Assembly (NCBI GenBank): GCA_021832085.1
Contig: JAKBLM010000025.1
Span: forward strand, 1-51,095
Origin: Acidobacteriota bacterium
GTDB lineage: Bacteria; Acidobacteriota; Terriglobia; Acidiferrales; UBA7541
Direction of reading: 5' to 3'
Length of the DNA stretch: 51,095 nt
In this document: one piece after another, positions 17,406-25,911 of the stretch
How the letters are laid out: each line of letters opens with the position of its first letter
How positions within the stretch are numbered: the first letter of the stretch is position 1
Made by a program: the position numbers and the translations under genes
The notes under the pieces: generated by a model
Databases searched by the model: none
The model's input: only the letters and a program-made list of their open reading frames with translations
Told to the model about the DNA's origin: nothing

Positions 17406-18908
17406 CTAGTGCCTCGCTCGTTCGCCGGCGGTGAACTCCGTCCAGGGGTAAGCCGGCATGTTGCCCAGAATCGATTTCTCCCAATCGTATTGGGGATGAG
17501 CCTTCAGGAACGGCTTCACGTAGAAGCTCTCGCCACACGGATGGCCAAGGTGCGCGATCAGGCTCATGTGGGCCGCCAGTTCGCTGTCGGTCACCTTGCT
17601 CTGGACCGCGCCGGAAGGCTCGAAGGCGTGTTTGCCTCTCGGGTCCAGGTCGATGTGTCCGCAAAGGGTCCGCTCGTCCGGATCGGTCTTTTTCTCGTAG
17701 GTATCGTAGTGGTCAGCTTCGAATTTCTCGGCGAGCTGGATGTCGATCTTTCCCTTGTATTCCTTCATCAATTGCTCCCAGCGGAGGTGACGCGCATTGG
17801 CGGAACTGGCCATATTGCGCACGTTAAACGTTGTCTCGTCCTTGATCACGGAGGGATCGCTCGGGAAATTCGAGCCCACGAAATAGCCGTTTTTTGTGGT
17901 CCACAGCCGCGTGTGCGTCAGACCCTCTTCGAACCGTGCGATCTCGCCATTCTTCCGGTCGCCCAGCAGCCAGTCGTTCGCGTAGCCGCCGTTGTTGCCC
18001 TTGTTCAACAGCTTGACGTAATCGGTGATCGAGCTGGCGTATTGCAGCGCCTCGCGCGAACGCGCGAATTCTGGAATCCCGTTGGGATTCCAGCCATGAA
18101 AGTCGGAGATCGTGGTCTCGGTGATCATGATGCCGTCGGAATTGATTCCGAAATCGTCGTCGCTCGTGATCACGCCCGGGAAGCCGTCCATCAGGATCCC
18201 GTAGCCATGCTCGGGAACGATGTCGAACATGATGCGCCAGCGCTCGCCCTCGAAATAACTCGTCCAGTTGTTATGAGCGATGACGATGTCATGGTTTTTC
18301 GTGTAGCTGCCGGTGGCAACGAAGGCGCTGCAGTGATCGTAACGGAAGGAATCGGCCGCCACCGGGGAGAATCCGGCCGCCGCTTCCTGTTTCTTGTGGC
18401 GCGCGTCGTACCACGGCGCGTAGTAACCGGGCAATTCGGAGAACGCATTCAGCGCAACGATGTCGTCGAGATCCAACTCAACGCCGTGGGCGTGGAGGCC
18501 GGCGACGATCCCTTGCAACTCTTGTTGGTACTCGGGATAGATTTTTGGCCAGAGCATGTTTTGCGCCGCGGCGCGGAAAAACGACCACCGGTGATGAGTG
18601 GTGTGAACCTGATAGATCCGCTCGGCCCTGAACGCATCCGCAATTTCCGGTGCGAGCAGATAGCCGTGTTGAAAACCGACCTCTTCCGGAGTGCCTTGGA
18701 GGTGCACGTAGATCCAGCCGTCTTTTGTAAAGCGGTAGGAGCCCTTCAGCATCGCCTGCTGTTGCGGCGTTAACGCCGCGCCCCTAGTACTTGCCTTCTG
18801 CTTGGCTGCCGGGGCCGAACCACGCGACGAGCATCCGACAAGCATCGCCATGCTCACCAGCGCTGCCAATCCGGCAATCCGGATCCACTTGTTCGTCAGC
18901 AATCTCAT
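17406..18908 (-). CDS. Lipoprotein of the C45/phospholipase B-like Ntn-hydrolase group
   Basis: A 500-residue exported protein with a lipobox (AMLVGC, Cys26). The body resembles Ntn hydrolases of the C45 / phospholipase B-like type: GTPEEVGFQHGYLLA (about 72-86) and a potential autocatalytic nucleophile Cys193 in DHCSAFVATGSYTKNHDIVIAHNNW. Such enzymes cleave an internal peptide bond to expose the Cys and act on amide or ester bonds; the substrate here cannot be told. In the 260 bp upstream, on the side of its promoter, there are three similar 9-mers (AACCGAAAC type). It is convergent with the serine hydrolase gene. Confidence 0.7.
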   Translation of the reverse strand: MRLLTNKWIRIAGLAALVSMAMLVGCSSRGSAPAAKQKASTRGAALTPQQQAMLKGSYRFTKDGWIYVHLQGTPEEVGFQHGYLLAPEIADAFRAERIYQVHTTHHRWSFFRAAAQNMLWPKIYPEYQQELQGIVAGLHAHGVELDLDDIVALNAFSELPGYYAPWYDARHKKQEAAAGFSPVAADSFRYDHCSAFVATGSYTKNHDIVIAHNNWTSYFEGERWRIMFDIVPEHGYGILMDGFPGVITSDDDFGINSDGIMITETTISDFHGWNPNGIPEFARSREALQYASSITDYVKLLNKGNNGGYANDWLLGDRKNGEIARFEEGLTHTRLWTTKNGYFVGSNFPSDPSVIKDETTFNVRNMASSANARHLRWEQLMKEYKGKIDIQLAEKFEADHYDTYEKKTDPDERTLCGHIDLDPRGKHAFEPSGAVQSKVTDSELAAHMSLIAHLGHPCGESFYVKPFLKAHPQYDWEKSILGNMPAYPWTEFTAGERARH

Positions 18909-18964
18909 GAAGCCCTCCTGGCCTGCACACCCCTTTGCGAGGAATCAGATGGCCACTCTTATAC

Positions 18965-19016
18965 ACCGGAAACCCCTCCGTGTGAACCGAAACAGGCCCG
19001 CGCGATCAACCGAAAC
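18965..19016. repeat. Three spaced AACCGAAAC-type 9-mers
   Basis: ACCGGAAAC at 18965-18973 is followed by exact copies of AACCGAAAC at 18985-18993 and 19008-19016, spaced 20 and 23 bases apart. They sit 57-108 bases upstream of the Ntn-hydrolase start on its promoter side. They could be regulator half-sites; no known regulator is implied. Confidence 0.4.
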
Positions 19017-19168
19017 GATTGGAGTATGGGAAGCGTGGGTGGGGGCCCGAGCGAGGCGCGGAGGTGTCGCGTTCGCTTTCCCGGGCACCGCAAGCGCCAA
19101 GAGCAACAGGAGGCGCGCTCGCCCCTCGGGAGCACCCCGGCATTGCTGAGAAATGGCTTTTGCGTGCT

Positions 19169-19504
19169 TCAGTTGTGTGAGTAGAGGCGATCGATTTTGG
19201 CGGCGAGGATGAAATCGCTTTCGGTCAGGCCGTCGATCTTGTGCGTCCAGTTAGTGATTTCCACTTTGCCCCAGGCCAAGTAGATGTCCGGATGGTGACC
19301 TTCCTCTTCGGCCACGGCGCCAACTTTGTCGACGAAGGCGAGCGCGGTTTTGAAATCGGGGAATTTAAAGGTGCGGGCGATGTGGTGCTCGTTGACAATG
19401 GTCCAATCGGGCGTTTCGCGTCCCAGTTTTTGGAGTTGCTCACCTTTCAGCGGGGGAACACCACCCTTGCAGGGTACGCATTTCTTGGCAGCCAAATCGG
19501 TCAT
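19169..19504 (-). CDS. 4a-hydroxytetrahydrobiopterin dehydratase
   Basis: Pterin-4-alpha-carbinolamine dehydratase (PhhB/PCD family), which regenerates the pterin cofactor after aromatic hydroxylation, or acts in related pterin chemistry. The 111-residue product shows the family signature EEGHHPDIYLAWGKVEITNWTH with the active-site His pair and the C-terminal GLTESDFILAAKID. The N-terminus has a short CVPC segment seen in some bacterial members. AAAGGAG precedes the ATG at 19504 at a good distance. No aromatic amino acid hydroxylase is in the window. Confidence 0.92.
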   Translation of the reverse strand: MTDLAAKKCVPCKGGVPPLKGEQLQKLGRETPDWTIVNEHHIARTFKFPDFKTALAFVDKVGAVAEEEGHHPDIYLAWGKVEITNWTHKIDGLTESDFILAAKIDRLYSHN

Positions 19505-19670
19505 CGATCGCTCCTTTCCGCTTCCACGCTTGCGGCCCGCCAGAGGGAAATGCGGCCGCTTCCGGCCGCCTGTCGGTGAGTTGTTAGATGATTCGGCAGG
19601 GGAGCGGATGCCACGAACGACCGTTCGCCGTTGCGGAATCCGCTTGCGGCCGGAAGCTGGCGCGAACTCC

Positions 19671-20555
19671 TCAGGCCCCGGCTTGAAGCTGCCCGCCGCG
19701 CTTGGCCTGCGCGATGTATTGGGTCAGGTAGTTGAAAAAGGCCTGGCCCAGTTTCCGTGCTATCGGCCCGGGAGCTGCGGAGATCTTGTGGCCGGCTACT
19801 TCGGCAACAGCCAAAACCGCTCGGTTGGTCGAGGAGATAAACACTTCGTCGGCGGTGTAGAGGTCGTCAGGCCGCAGCAGCGCTTCGCGCATCTTGACGC
19901 CGGCGGCGCCTGAAATCTCCAGCAGCACTTCCCGGGTGATCCCGGCCAGGCAGCCGGAGCTCAGCGGCGGCGTGAGCACTTCGCCCTCGCGCATGGCGAA
20001 GACGTTCGCGGCCGTGCATTCGGAAACCTCGCCTCGCTCGTTCAGCAGCACCACTTCGTCGAAGCCGCGCTGCTTCGCCTCGTGCACATTCCAGACATTG
20101 TTGAGCCAGGAGATCACCTTGACGCCTGCGAGGGGCGAGGCGGCATGGCGGCCTTGCTCGCGCAGGTCCAGCCTCACCGTCTCCGGATACTTCGGCAGGG
20201 CAGCCGAGGTGATGACGACGTCGATTTCGGGCAGCGATTCATCGCTGTGCCAGCTGCCGGTGCGGTTCCAGATAACGTAGACACGCACCGCGCCTTCCTG
20301 CACCTGATTACCGCGAATCACCGCGAGGATATCGGCGAGCAGCGTCTTCTCGTCGGGATGAAACGGGACGTGTGTGCGCCCGGCGTCGCGGCTCAGCCGG
20401 CGACAGTGGCGCTCAAAAGCAAAGGGCCAACCATCGAATACGCGCAGGGTGGTGAACAGCCCCCAGCCGTTGATCAGTCCCTCCTGGCCCGGGGAAAGCC
20501 GGGCCTGTTCGACTGGCACAAGTGTGCCGTTGTGTGAAACGAGTCGGTGAATCAT
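19671..20555 (-). CDS. Class IV aminotransferase (branched-chain/D-amino acid/ADC lyase type)
   Basis: PLP enzyme of fold type IV, 294 residues from the ATG at 20555, which has GAGG nearby upstream. The likely PLP lysine is in GVKVISWLNNVW, and the phosphate/pyridine-binding stretch is ERGEVSECTAANVFA; GCLAGITREVLLE and EVFISSTNRAVLAV complete the family pattern. The class includes IlvE, D-alanine aminotransferase and 4-amino-4-deoxychorismate lyase (PabC). The sequence does not clearly choose among these, though chorismate genes occur elsewhere in the window. It follows the small 69-residue gene after 195 bp. Confidence 0.8.
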   Translation of the reverse strand: MIHRLVSHNGTLVPVEQARLSPGQEGLINGWGLFTTLRVFDGWPFAFERHCRRLSRDAGRTHVPFHPDEKTLLADILAVIRGNQVQEGAVRVYVIWNRTGSWHSDESLPEIDVVITSAALPKYPETVRLDLREQGRHAASPLAGVKVISWLNNVWNVHEAKQRGFDEVVLLNERGEVSECTAANVFAMREGEVLTPPLSSGCLAGITREVLLEISGAAGVKMREALLRPDDLYTADEVFISSTNRAVLAVAEVAGHKISAAPGPIARKLGQAFFNYLTQYIAQAKRGGQLQAGA

Positions 20556-20750
20556 CAGTGGACCTCGCGTGGGGCGCTTGCGCCCTAGGACAGTGTAGAA
20601 ACCGGCCCCATGATAGCTCAGCTGCCGGCATGGGTGAACAGAAAGGCCTGGCACGCCCGGCAAACCGCAAGCCCCATGCCACGGCATGGCGAATTGTGCC
20701 TGGCAAGTTGCGAGCGGCCTGGCGCGGATGATTCAGCGTGGAGGGCGGCC

Positions 20751-20960
20751 CTAGCCGGCCTTGATGCGATCAGCGGGGACTTCAACCTCGCTGATTCCGC
20801 GGAACGAGAAGAGCAGCCGGACGAGGTAGGTCGGTGGATCGTCTTTGGTTTGCCGCACGATGGTGCCGACGGCGTGGGTGACGGCGGCGTGGAAGGTCAC
20901 TTCTCCCACCTGCATTCCCGCCAGGTTTACCCGTACGGTTTGTCCCGCCTGCAGCATCAT
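20751..20960 (-). CDS. Small hypothetical protein, beta-rich
   Basis: A 69-residue product beginning MMLQAGQTVRVNLAGMQVGEV and ending in ISEVEVPADRIKAG. I do not recognise a family. The pattern of alternating hydrophobic residues, a central THAVGTIVRQTKDDPPTYLVRLLF, and the terminal EVEVPADRI suggest a small SH3/OB-like beta barrel such as those measuring a bound ligand or RNA. It lies 46 bp after nusB on the same strand. Start codons at 20960 and 20957 are equivalent. It may be part of the ribH-nusB transcript. Confidence 0.5.
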   Translation of the reverse strand: MMLQAGQTVRVNLAGMQVGEVTFHAAVTHAVGTIVRQTKDDPPTYLVRLLFSFRGISEVEVPADRIKAG

Positions 20961-21006
20961 GGCTATTGTCCCCGGCCCGGGCGCTCCGGGCAAACAGCCT
21001 TTGCGG

Positions 21007-21423
21007 TCAGATGTTTTTCGGCTCGGCAAGCGATTTGCGGATCGCGTCGAGCACTGCGTTGATGAAGCCAACCGCGTCGGGCTCGGAGAATTTCTTGGTC
21101 AGCTCGAGCGCTTCGTTGATCACCACTTTTTCCGGCGTCTGGCCCCTCCGCAGTTCGTGCGCGGCCAGCCTTAGGATATTGCGGTCAATCGCCGCCATGC
21201 GGTCGAGTCTCCAATTTTCCGAGTGCTTGGCGATCAGTTCGTCCGTGGCGGCCGATTCGGCCGCGGCCCCTTCGAAGAGCTGATTGGCGAGAAAACGGGT
21301 TTCATTCGACCCACGCGTCGTTTTCCAGAAGGCGGCCTCCACGCGGGCAGGCTCGGCGCGAGAAAATTCCCACTGATAGAGCATCTGCAGCGCGCATTCG
21401 CGCGCCTTGCGGAAAAGGGCCAT
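21007..21423 (-). CDS. nusB: Transcription antitermination factor NusB
   Basis: RNA-binding factor that with NusE binds boxA and supports rRNA transcription antitermination. The 138-residue all-helical product has the family motifs KARECALQMLYQWEFS, MAAIDRNILRLAAHEL and VVINEALELTKKFSEPDAVGFINAVLD. The ATG at 21423 lies one base after the ribH stop codon, so translation is probably coupled; this ribH-nusB arrangement is common in bacteria. The frame is open upstream within ribH but not homologous. Confidence 0.96.
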   Translation of the reverse strand: MALFRKARECALQMLYQWEFSRAEPARVEAAFWKTTRGSNETRFLANQLFEGAAAESAATDELIAKHSENWRLDRMAAIDRNILRLAAHELRRGQTPEKVVINEALELTKKFSEPDAVGFINAVLDAIRKSLAEPKNI

Positions 21424-21424
21424 G

Positions 21425-21964
21425 TCAGCGATGCCGCCGGTGCCGGCGCACGGCTGGCCGGGCCGGCGAGGGCTTTGCGGCCGGGGCGAGCTTGCGCGAG
21501 AGTTGTGCCATCTCCAGGGCCGCCAACCCGGCATCGGCGCCTTTGTTGCCGCTCTTGACGCCGGCGCGATCGATCGCCTGGTCGAGCGTATCGCAGGTGA
21601 GCACGCAGAAAATCATCGGGACGCCGGTGTCGAGCTGCGCGAGTTGCACGCCGCGCGCCGTTTCCGTCGCGATGTGCTCATAGTGCTGCGTGTCGCCCCG
21701 GAGAATACAGCCGATACAGATCAGCGCGTGGTAGCGGCCGGTGGCGCCCATTTTTTTCGCGGTGATCGGAATCTCGAACGATCCTGGCACGTGCACCACG
21801 TCCACCTGCCCGGACGCGGCGCCGGCTCGCGCCAGGGAATCGAGCGCACCTGCGAGCAGCCGCTCGGTGACAAAACTGTTGAAGCGGCTGACGACAATAC
21901 CGAAGCGGAGCCCTTTGGCGCTCCAGTCGCCGCGAATCTCGCCGGGTTGCAGTTTGTCAGGCAT
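21425..21964 (-). CDS. ribH: 6,7-dimethyl-8-ribityllumazine synthase
   Basis: Penultimate step of riboflavin synthesis, forming a 60-mer or pentamer. The product (179 residues from 21964) shows RFGIVVSRFNSFVTERLL, the VPGSFEIPITAKKM loop, the GCILRGDTQHYEHIATE active-site segment and FCVLTCDTLDQAIDRAG. A basic, Pro/Ala-rich tail of about 20 residues after the catalytic domain is longer than usual. A GTG at 21988 is an alternative start. It precedes nusB with one base between stop and start; other riboflavin genes are not in the window. Confidence 0.95.
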   Translation of the reverse strand: MPDKLQPGEIRGDWSAKGLRFGIVVSRFNSFVTERLLAGALDSLARAGAASGQVDVVHVPGSFEIPITAKKMGATGRYHALICIGCILRGDTQHYEHIATETARGVQLAQLDTGVPMIFCVLTCDTLDQAIDRAGVKSGNKGADAGLAALEMAQLSRKLAPAAKPSPARPAVRRHRRHR

Positions 21965-22036
21965 TGGGTCATGCGGCGCGGCGCACACAAGAGCGCCCGG
22001 GCCGTTTTTTCTCCCTTGGAGACAGCGTTTTGGATT

Positions 22037-22819
22037 TTAACGGTTTTTGAACTGGGCTGCGCGCTTTTCGAGGAAGGCGCTCGTCCCTTCGCGCATGTCT
22101 TCGGTGGCGCAAAGCAGGCCGAAGAGCGTCGCTTCGAGGAACAGGCCCTCTTCCTGCGGCATTTCCAGCCCGCGGTCGATCGCCTCCATCGAGTATTTCA
22201 CCGCCAGCGGCGCATTCGCGATGATCTTCCTGGCCATCGCCTCGGCCGCGGCCACCACCTCGCCCGGCTCGACCACCTGGTTCACCAGGCCGATGCGAAG
22301 CGCTTCCTCGGCACCGATCATCTCGGCGGTGACCACCATTTGGTACGCGACGCCCCGGCCGCAGAGCCGCGCCAGGCGCTGCGTGCCTCCGTAGCCGGGC
22401 ATGATGCCGAGCTTGACCTCGGGCTGGCCCAACTTGGCGGTCTTGGCCGCGATGCGCAGCGTGCAGGCGAGGGCGAGTTCACAACCCCCGCCCAGGGCAT
22501 AGCCGTTGATCGCGGCGATCGAGGGCTTGCCCATCGTTTCGAGCTTGCGCAGCACGCCCTGGCCGAAAATGGAAAACTCCTTACCATCCACTGCGGTGTG
22601 CTGGGCCAGTTCGTTGATATCGGCGCCGGCGACGAATGCCTTGTCGCCCGAGCCGGTAAGGATGAGCGCGCGCACGGCGTCGTCGCGGGCGGCCTCATCC
22701 AGGCACGCGCCCAGCTCCACCATCGTCGCGTGGTTGAGCGCGTTCAGCACTTTCGGCCGGTTGAATGTGATACGGGCAATCGAATCTTTCACTTCGCAGA
22801 GCAGGTTTTCGTAGGCCAT
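22037..22819 (-). CDS. Enoyl-CoA hydratase (crotonase)
   Basis: Hydrates trans-2-enoyl-CoA to 3-hydroxyacyl-CoA. The 260-residue product has the oxyanion-hole motif AFVAGADINEL, GGGCELALAC with the first catalytic Glu, and GQPEVKLGIMPGYGGTQRL with the second. It starts 24 bp after the 3-hydroxybutyryl-CoA dehydrogenase stop and ends 72 bp before ribH, so it forms a pair with the dehydrogenase. Together they would convert crotonyl-CoA and acetoacetyl-CoA into each other, as in butyrate metabolism or short-chain beta-oxidation. Confidence 0.95.
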   Translation of the reverse strand: MAYENLLCEVKDSIARITFNRPKVLNALNHATMVELGACLDEAARDDAVRALILTGSGDKAFVAGADINELAQHTAVDGKEFSIFGQGVLRKLETMGKPSIAAINGYALGGGCELALACTLRIAAKTAKLGQPEVKLGIMPGYGGTQRLARLCGRGVAYQMVVTAEMIGAEEALRIGLVNQVVEPGEVVAAAEAMARKIIANAPLAVKYSMEAIDRGLEMPQEEGLFLEATLFGLLCATEDMREGTSAFLEKRAAQFKNR

Positions 22820-22843
22820 CGAGAGCGCTCCGGTTCGCTCCGC

Positions 22844-23731
22844 TCAGAACACCAGCGGCACGGGCTTGGGGTTCTTCGGGTCGGCATAATCGTAGAAGCC
22901 GCGGCCGCTCTTCCGGCCGTTCCAGCCGGCCAGCACCATGCGCTTGAGCAGCGCCGGCGGCGCGAAACGCGCCTCGCGGAACTCGTCGAACATCACGTTG
23001 GCAATGTAATAGGTGGTGTCGAGCCCGACGAAATCGAGCAGCGTGAGCGGCCCCATCGGATAACCGCAGCCGAGCTTCATCGAGTTGTCGATATCCACGA
23101 TCGAAGCTAGGCCATCCTGCAGCACGCGAATCGCGTCGAGCAGATAGGGCACCAGCAGCCGATTGACGATGAAGCCGGTGCGGTCGCCGGTTCGCACGGG
23201 CGTCTTGCCCAGCTTCGTGGCGAAGCTGACCGCCTGCTCATAGGCTGCCGAGTCGGTGGCGATCGTCCGCACCACCTCCACCAGCTTCATGATCGGCACC
23301 GGATTGAAGAAGTGCAGGCCGATGAAGCGGTCCGGGCGGCGCGTCGCGGTAGCCATCTCGGTGATCGAAAGCGACGACGTGTTACTGGCAAAGATGGTCG
23401 TCAGCGGGCAGATCCTATCGAGTTGTGCGTACAGCTCCACTTTCGGCTGAAGTTGCTCAATGATCGCCTCGATGACGATGTCGCTCTCCTTCAGGTCCTC
23501 GATCTGCGTCGTCCCCTTGATGCGCGCTCTCGCCTGGTCGCGGTCCGCCGCGCTGAGCGTGCCCTTTTCCACCAGGCGGTTCAGGTTCTTCTCAATCGAA
23601 GCAAGCCCCTTCTTCACCAATTCGTCCGTCACTTCGCGAACAACGACCGTGAAACCAGACTGAGCTGCGGTCTGCGCGATGCCCGAACCCATCAGCCCGC
23701 AGCCAACCACACCGACTTTTTGAATGGCCAT
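22844..23731 (-). CDS. 3-hydroxybutyryl-CoA dehydrogenase
   Basis: NAD(P)-dependent dehydrogenase of the Hbd/PaaH family, 295 residues. The dinucleotide motif VGVVGCGLMGSGIAQTAA opens the protein; IVIEAIIEQLQPK, SNTSSLSITEMA, the catalytic His in GLHFFNPVPIMKLVEVV, and DRTGFIVNRLLVPYL with the catalytic Asn follow, and the C-terminal dimer domain has MKLGCGYPMGPLTLLD. GGAGGAGG just before the ATG at 23731 decides the start. It is coupled to the enoyl-CoA hydratase. This canonical enzyme makes a useful comparison with the altered dehydrogenase domain of the next upstream gene. Confidence 0.95.
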   Translation of the reverse strand: MAIQKVGVVGCGLMGSGIAQTAAQSGFTVVVREVTDELVKKGLASIEKNLNRLVEKGTLSAADRDQARARIKGTTQIEDLKESDIVIEAIIEQLQPKVELYAQLDRICPLTTIFASNTSSLSITEMATATRRPDRFIGLHFFNPVPIMKLVEVVRTIATDSAAYEQAVSFATKLGKTPVRTGDRTGFIVNRLLVPYLLDAIRVLQDGLASIVDIDNSMKLGCGYPMGPLTLLDFVGLDTTYYIANVMFDEFREARFAPPALLKRMVLAGWNGRKSGRGFYDYADPKNPKPVPLVF

Positions 23732-23814
23732 TCCTCCTCCTTCGGGAAGCGTTCGACCGCAGAAGCACGGTTTATGCGAGCGATTCAACGATCATGGCAT
23801 GCCCTGGCCGCCAA

Positions 23815-25899
23815 CTACACGGCCATCGTCTTCGCGAACGCGCTGCCGACGACTCCGTTGCGGCAGTGCGGCGTGGCCATGAATTCCCCGGAATGCCTGG
23901 CCTGAATGGTTATGGCCTCAGCCAGAGTCGCTTCGCATGCCTTCTGGATGGTGTCCAAAATCGCCTTGCGTCCGGCTTCCACGCCTCCATCCGCGGGCCG
24001 GAGCCCCGGCACATCGCGCGGCACGCCTGTCAAACCCTTATCGGCCACCGCTCGCTTCGGAAGCCGGGTATTGCCTGTCGCGGCGCCCCAGCACGCCTGG
24101 ACCGCGTCGGCGACGGGACCCGCATAATCCACGATCCACCCAACGGCATCTTTCGCCTTCGCTGGCCGTCCGTCAAGCAGCAGATCGAGAATCCGTGGCC
24201 AATATTCGGGCGTTGCCTTGCGAAACATCCAGTGACAACCTTCCATTCCGGGAACCACCGGCAAAGTCACTTCCGGCATGCCGAGATCGGCCGACTCCAC
24301 CGCGATCACGTAATGGCAATGGACCATCAGCTCCAGCATCCCGCCCAGGCAGCGTTTCCCATTGATGAAACCAACCGAGACGGCGAACTCGTCGTTGAGG
24401 CGGCGAGCCGTTTTCGACCAGTTGCGCGAGAGTTCAATCCCCTTGGCGTGGTCCTCGATCGCGGGGAAGAAGTCCGTGATGTCCGCACCCACGAGCTGGG
24501 AAGAGAGGTGGAAGTCGCCCGTGACAATTACGCGGTCGATCTTTCGCGCCTTCAGCCAATCGATGGCGCGGTTCAACTCGGCATCCACGTCGTGGCTGTA
24601 GCTTTCTCGGCTGATGGTGATCACGCCGACTGTTCCGTCATGCTCGGCATTGACATAGAGTTGCTGCCACTCCGGGGCGTCCATTTTGGCGAATGCTTCC
24701 GGATACCATGGGCTCTTTGCTGCTGCCGGATACAAGCGGTGATAGGCCTCGACGGTGCGGATGACGGCATCGGAACCGTGGCGGCGAATGACCGTGATGA
24801 TGCCGTCGCGGAACTGCGCGCACAATTCGCCGATGGCGTTCATCTGCGGCAGCGGTGCGCGCTCCTCATGGAGCATGAGGCTGGTCATCTGGAACAGAGG
24901 GCCAAGAATCCATGTGTTGAACTCGTCGACCTCCTGCCCTTCCAGCGGCCAGTTCACCATGGGGCGGAAATGGTTCGGCGGATACCAATCTTGTCCGCTG
25001 TCTTTCTTCTCGACGAGGGAGGCGGTCGGCTGGAACAGCGGCCCGTACCGCTTGCTCAGGTGCTCCAGGCACGACCAGGTCAGGAAATTCGCCCCTTTTG
25101 CTCCAATCGCGTCATGCGCGCGCAAAGGATTGGGACCGACGAGCCGCCGAACATATTTGTCCACCTTCCAGTACGGCATGTTCGACGCTGCGTTGTAGCG
25201 CAACGCAGCCAGCGTGACACCGGTGAACAAAACGTCCAAAACAAACGACCAGTGATCGCTTACCATGACGGGAATCATGCCGAGCGACCAGTAGAGCGCG
25301 GTGATCGGCGAAGGCTTAGGCTCGACAATTTCCCAGACCTTATTGATCTCGTGCGGAAAAGCCGGATGGGCAATCCCTACGCCGAGTTCGCGCGAAGGGA
25401 ACCCGGAGGTAACCGAGCGAATTTCGACTTCCGGATATTCCGCGCGAAACACCTGGTAATGAGCGCGCTTGATCTCGAGGATTTCAGGGATGGCCTCCAG
25501 GACGAAGCGCGGGTTGAAAGGCGACAAGTGCCTGGGAAGATGAGCGCCGTCATAGCTCAACTGCACCACGTTGGCCATGATGGCGGCCGCCCGGTCCTTG
25601 CCAAGGCCACGGACCAGGCCCGGATACTGCTTCACCAAGCCGGCGGGAACACCGGGGAAATCCAGCGCCACAACCGGTACGCCGTAGGGCTCCAGCAGCC
25701 GGCCGAGCTGCATTGTCTTGCCGGCGCCCACAATTCCGTTCGCTCCCGTAATCACCAGCGCTCCGCGTTTGTTCGCGGGACCGAAAACGCGATCCACCAG
25801 TTCGGCCGCGCTGGCGGGCATGGCGCCGCGTTTGAAGATGTCCAGAACAGTTCCCAGCCCAAGACTCTCGATCGTGGACGGCCTCATTGAATCGGTCAT
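23815..25899 (-). CDS. Fused 3-hydroxyacyl-CoA dehydrogenase-like / crotonase protein, divergent
   Basis: A 694-residue protein with a dehydrogenase-like half first and a crotonase half last, the order seen in FadN. In the first half the glycine motif reads VITGANGIVGAGK (about 49-61), one residue longer than the usual GxGxxG. Aligned to the neighbouring canonical dehydrogenase, His178 (IAHPAFPH) is kept but the following Asn is Phe, and the catalytic Asn of FIVNRLL is Asp222 (FVLDVLF). The crotonase half keeps the oxyanion stretch LVGADITDF and both catalytic Glu residues (E523 in GGMLELM, E543 in MPEVTLPVVPG). So hydration looks possible while classical dehydrogenation is doubtful. It follows the thiolase gene by 12 bp. 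Confidence 0.75.
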   Translation of the reverse strand: MTDSMRPSTIESLGLGTVLDIFKRGAMPASAAELVDRVFGPANKRGALVITGANGIVGAGKTMQLGRLLEPYGVPVVALDFPGVPAGLVKQYPGLVRGLGKDRAAAIMANVVQLSYDGAHLPRHLSPFNPRFVLEAIPEILEIKRAHYQVFRAEYPEVEIRSVTSGFPSRELGVGIAHPAFPHEINKVWEIVEPKPSPITALYWSLGMIPVMVSDHWSFVLDVLFTGVTLAALRYNAASNMPYWKVDKYVRRLVGPNPLRAHDAIGAKGANFLTWSCLEHLSKRYGPLFQPTASLVEKKDSGQDWYPPNHFRPMVNWPLEGQEVDEFNTWILGPLFQMTSLMLHEERAPLPQMNAIGELCAQFRDGIITVIRRHGSDAVIRTVEAYHRLYPAAAKSPWYPEAFAKMDAPEWQQLYVNAEHDGTVGVITISRESYSHDVDAELNRAIDWLKARKIDRVIVTGDFHLSSQLVGADITDFFPAIEDHAKGIELSRNWSKTARRLNDEFAVSVGFINGKRCLGGMLELMVHCHYVIAVESADLGMPEVTLPVVPGMEGCHWMFRKATPEYWPRILDLLLDGRPAKAKDAVGWIVDYAGPVADAVQACWGAATGNTRLPKRAVADKGLTGVPRDVPGLRPADGGVEAGRKAILDTIQKACEATLAEAITIQARHSGEFMATPHCRNGVVGSAFAKTMAV

Positions 25900-25911
25900 G
25901 GTTTCCTCGCC

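Noticed and set aside
16686..18773. 695-codon open frame spanning two genes
   Set aside because: It overlaps the serine hydrolase in another frame and is antisense to the Ntn-hydrolase gene; both have catalytic motifs, this frame has none.
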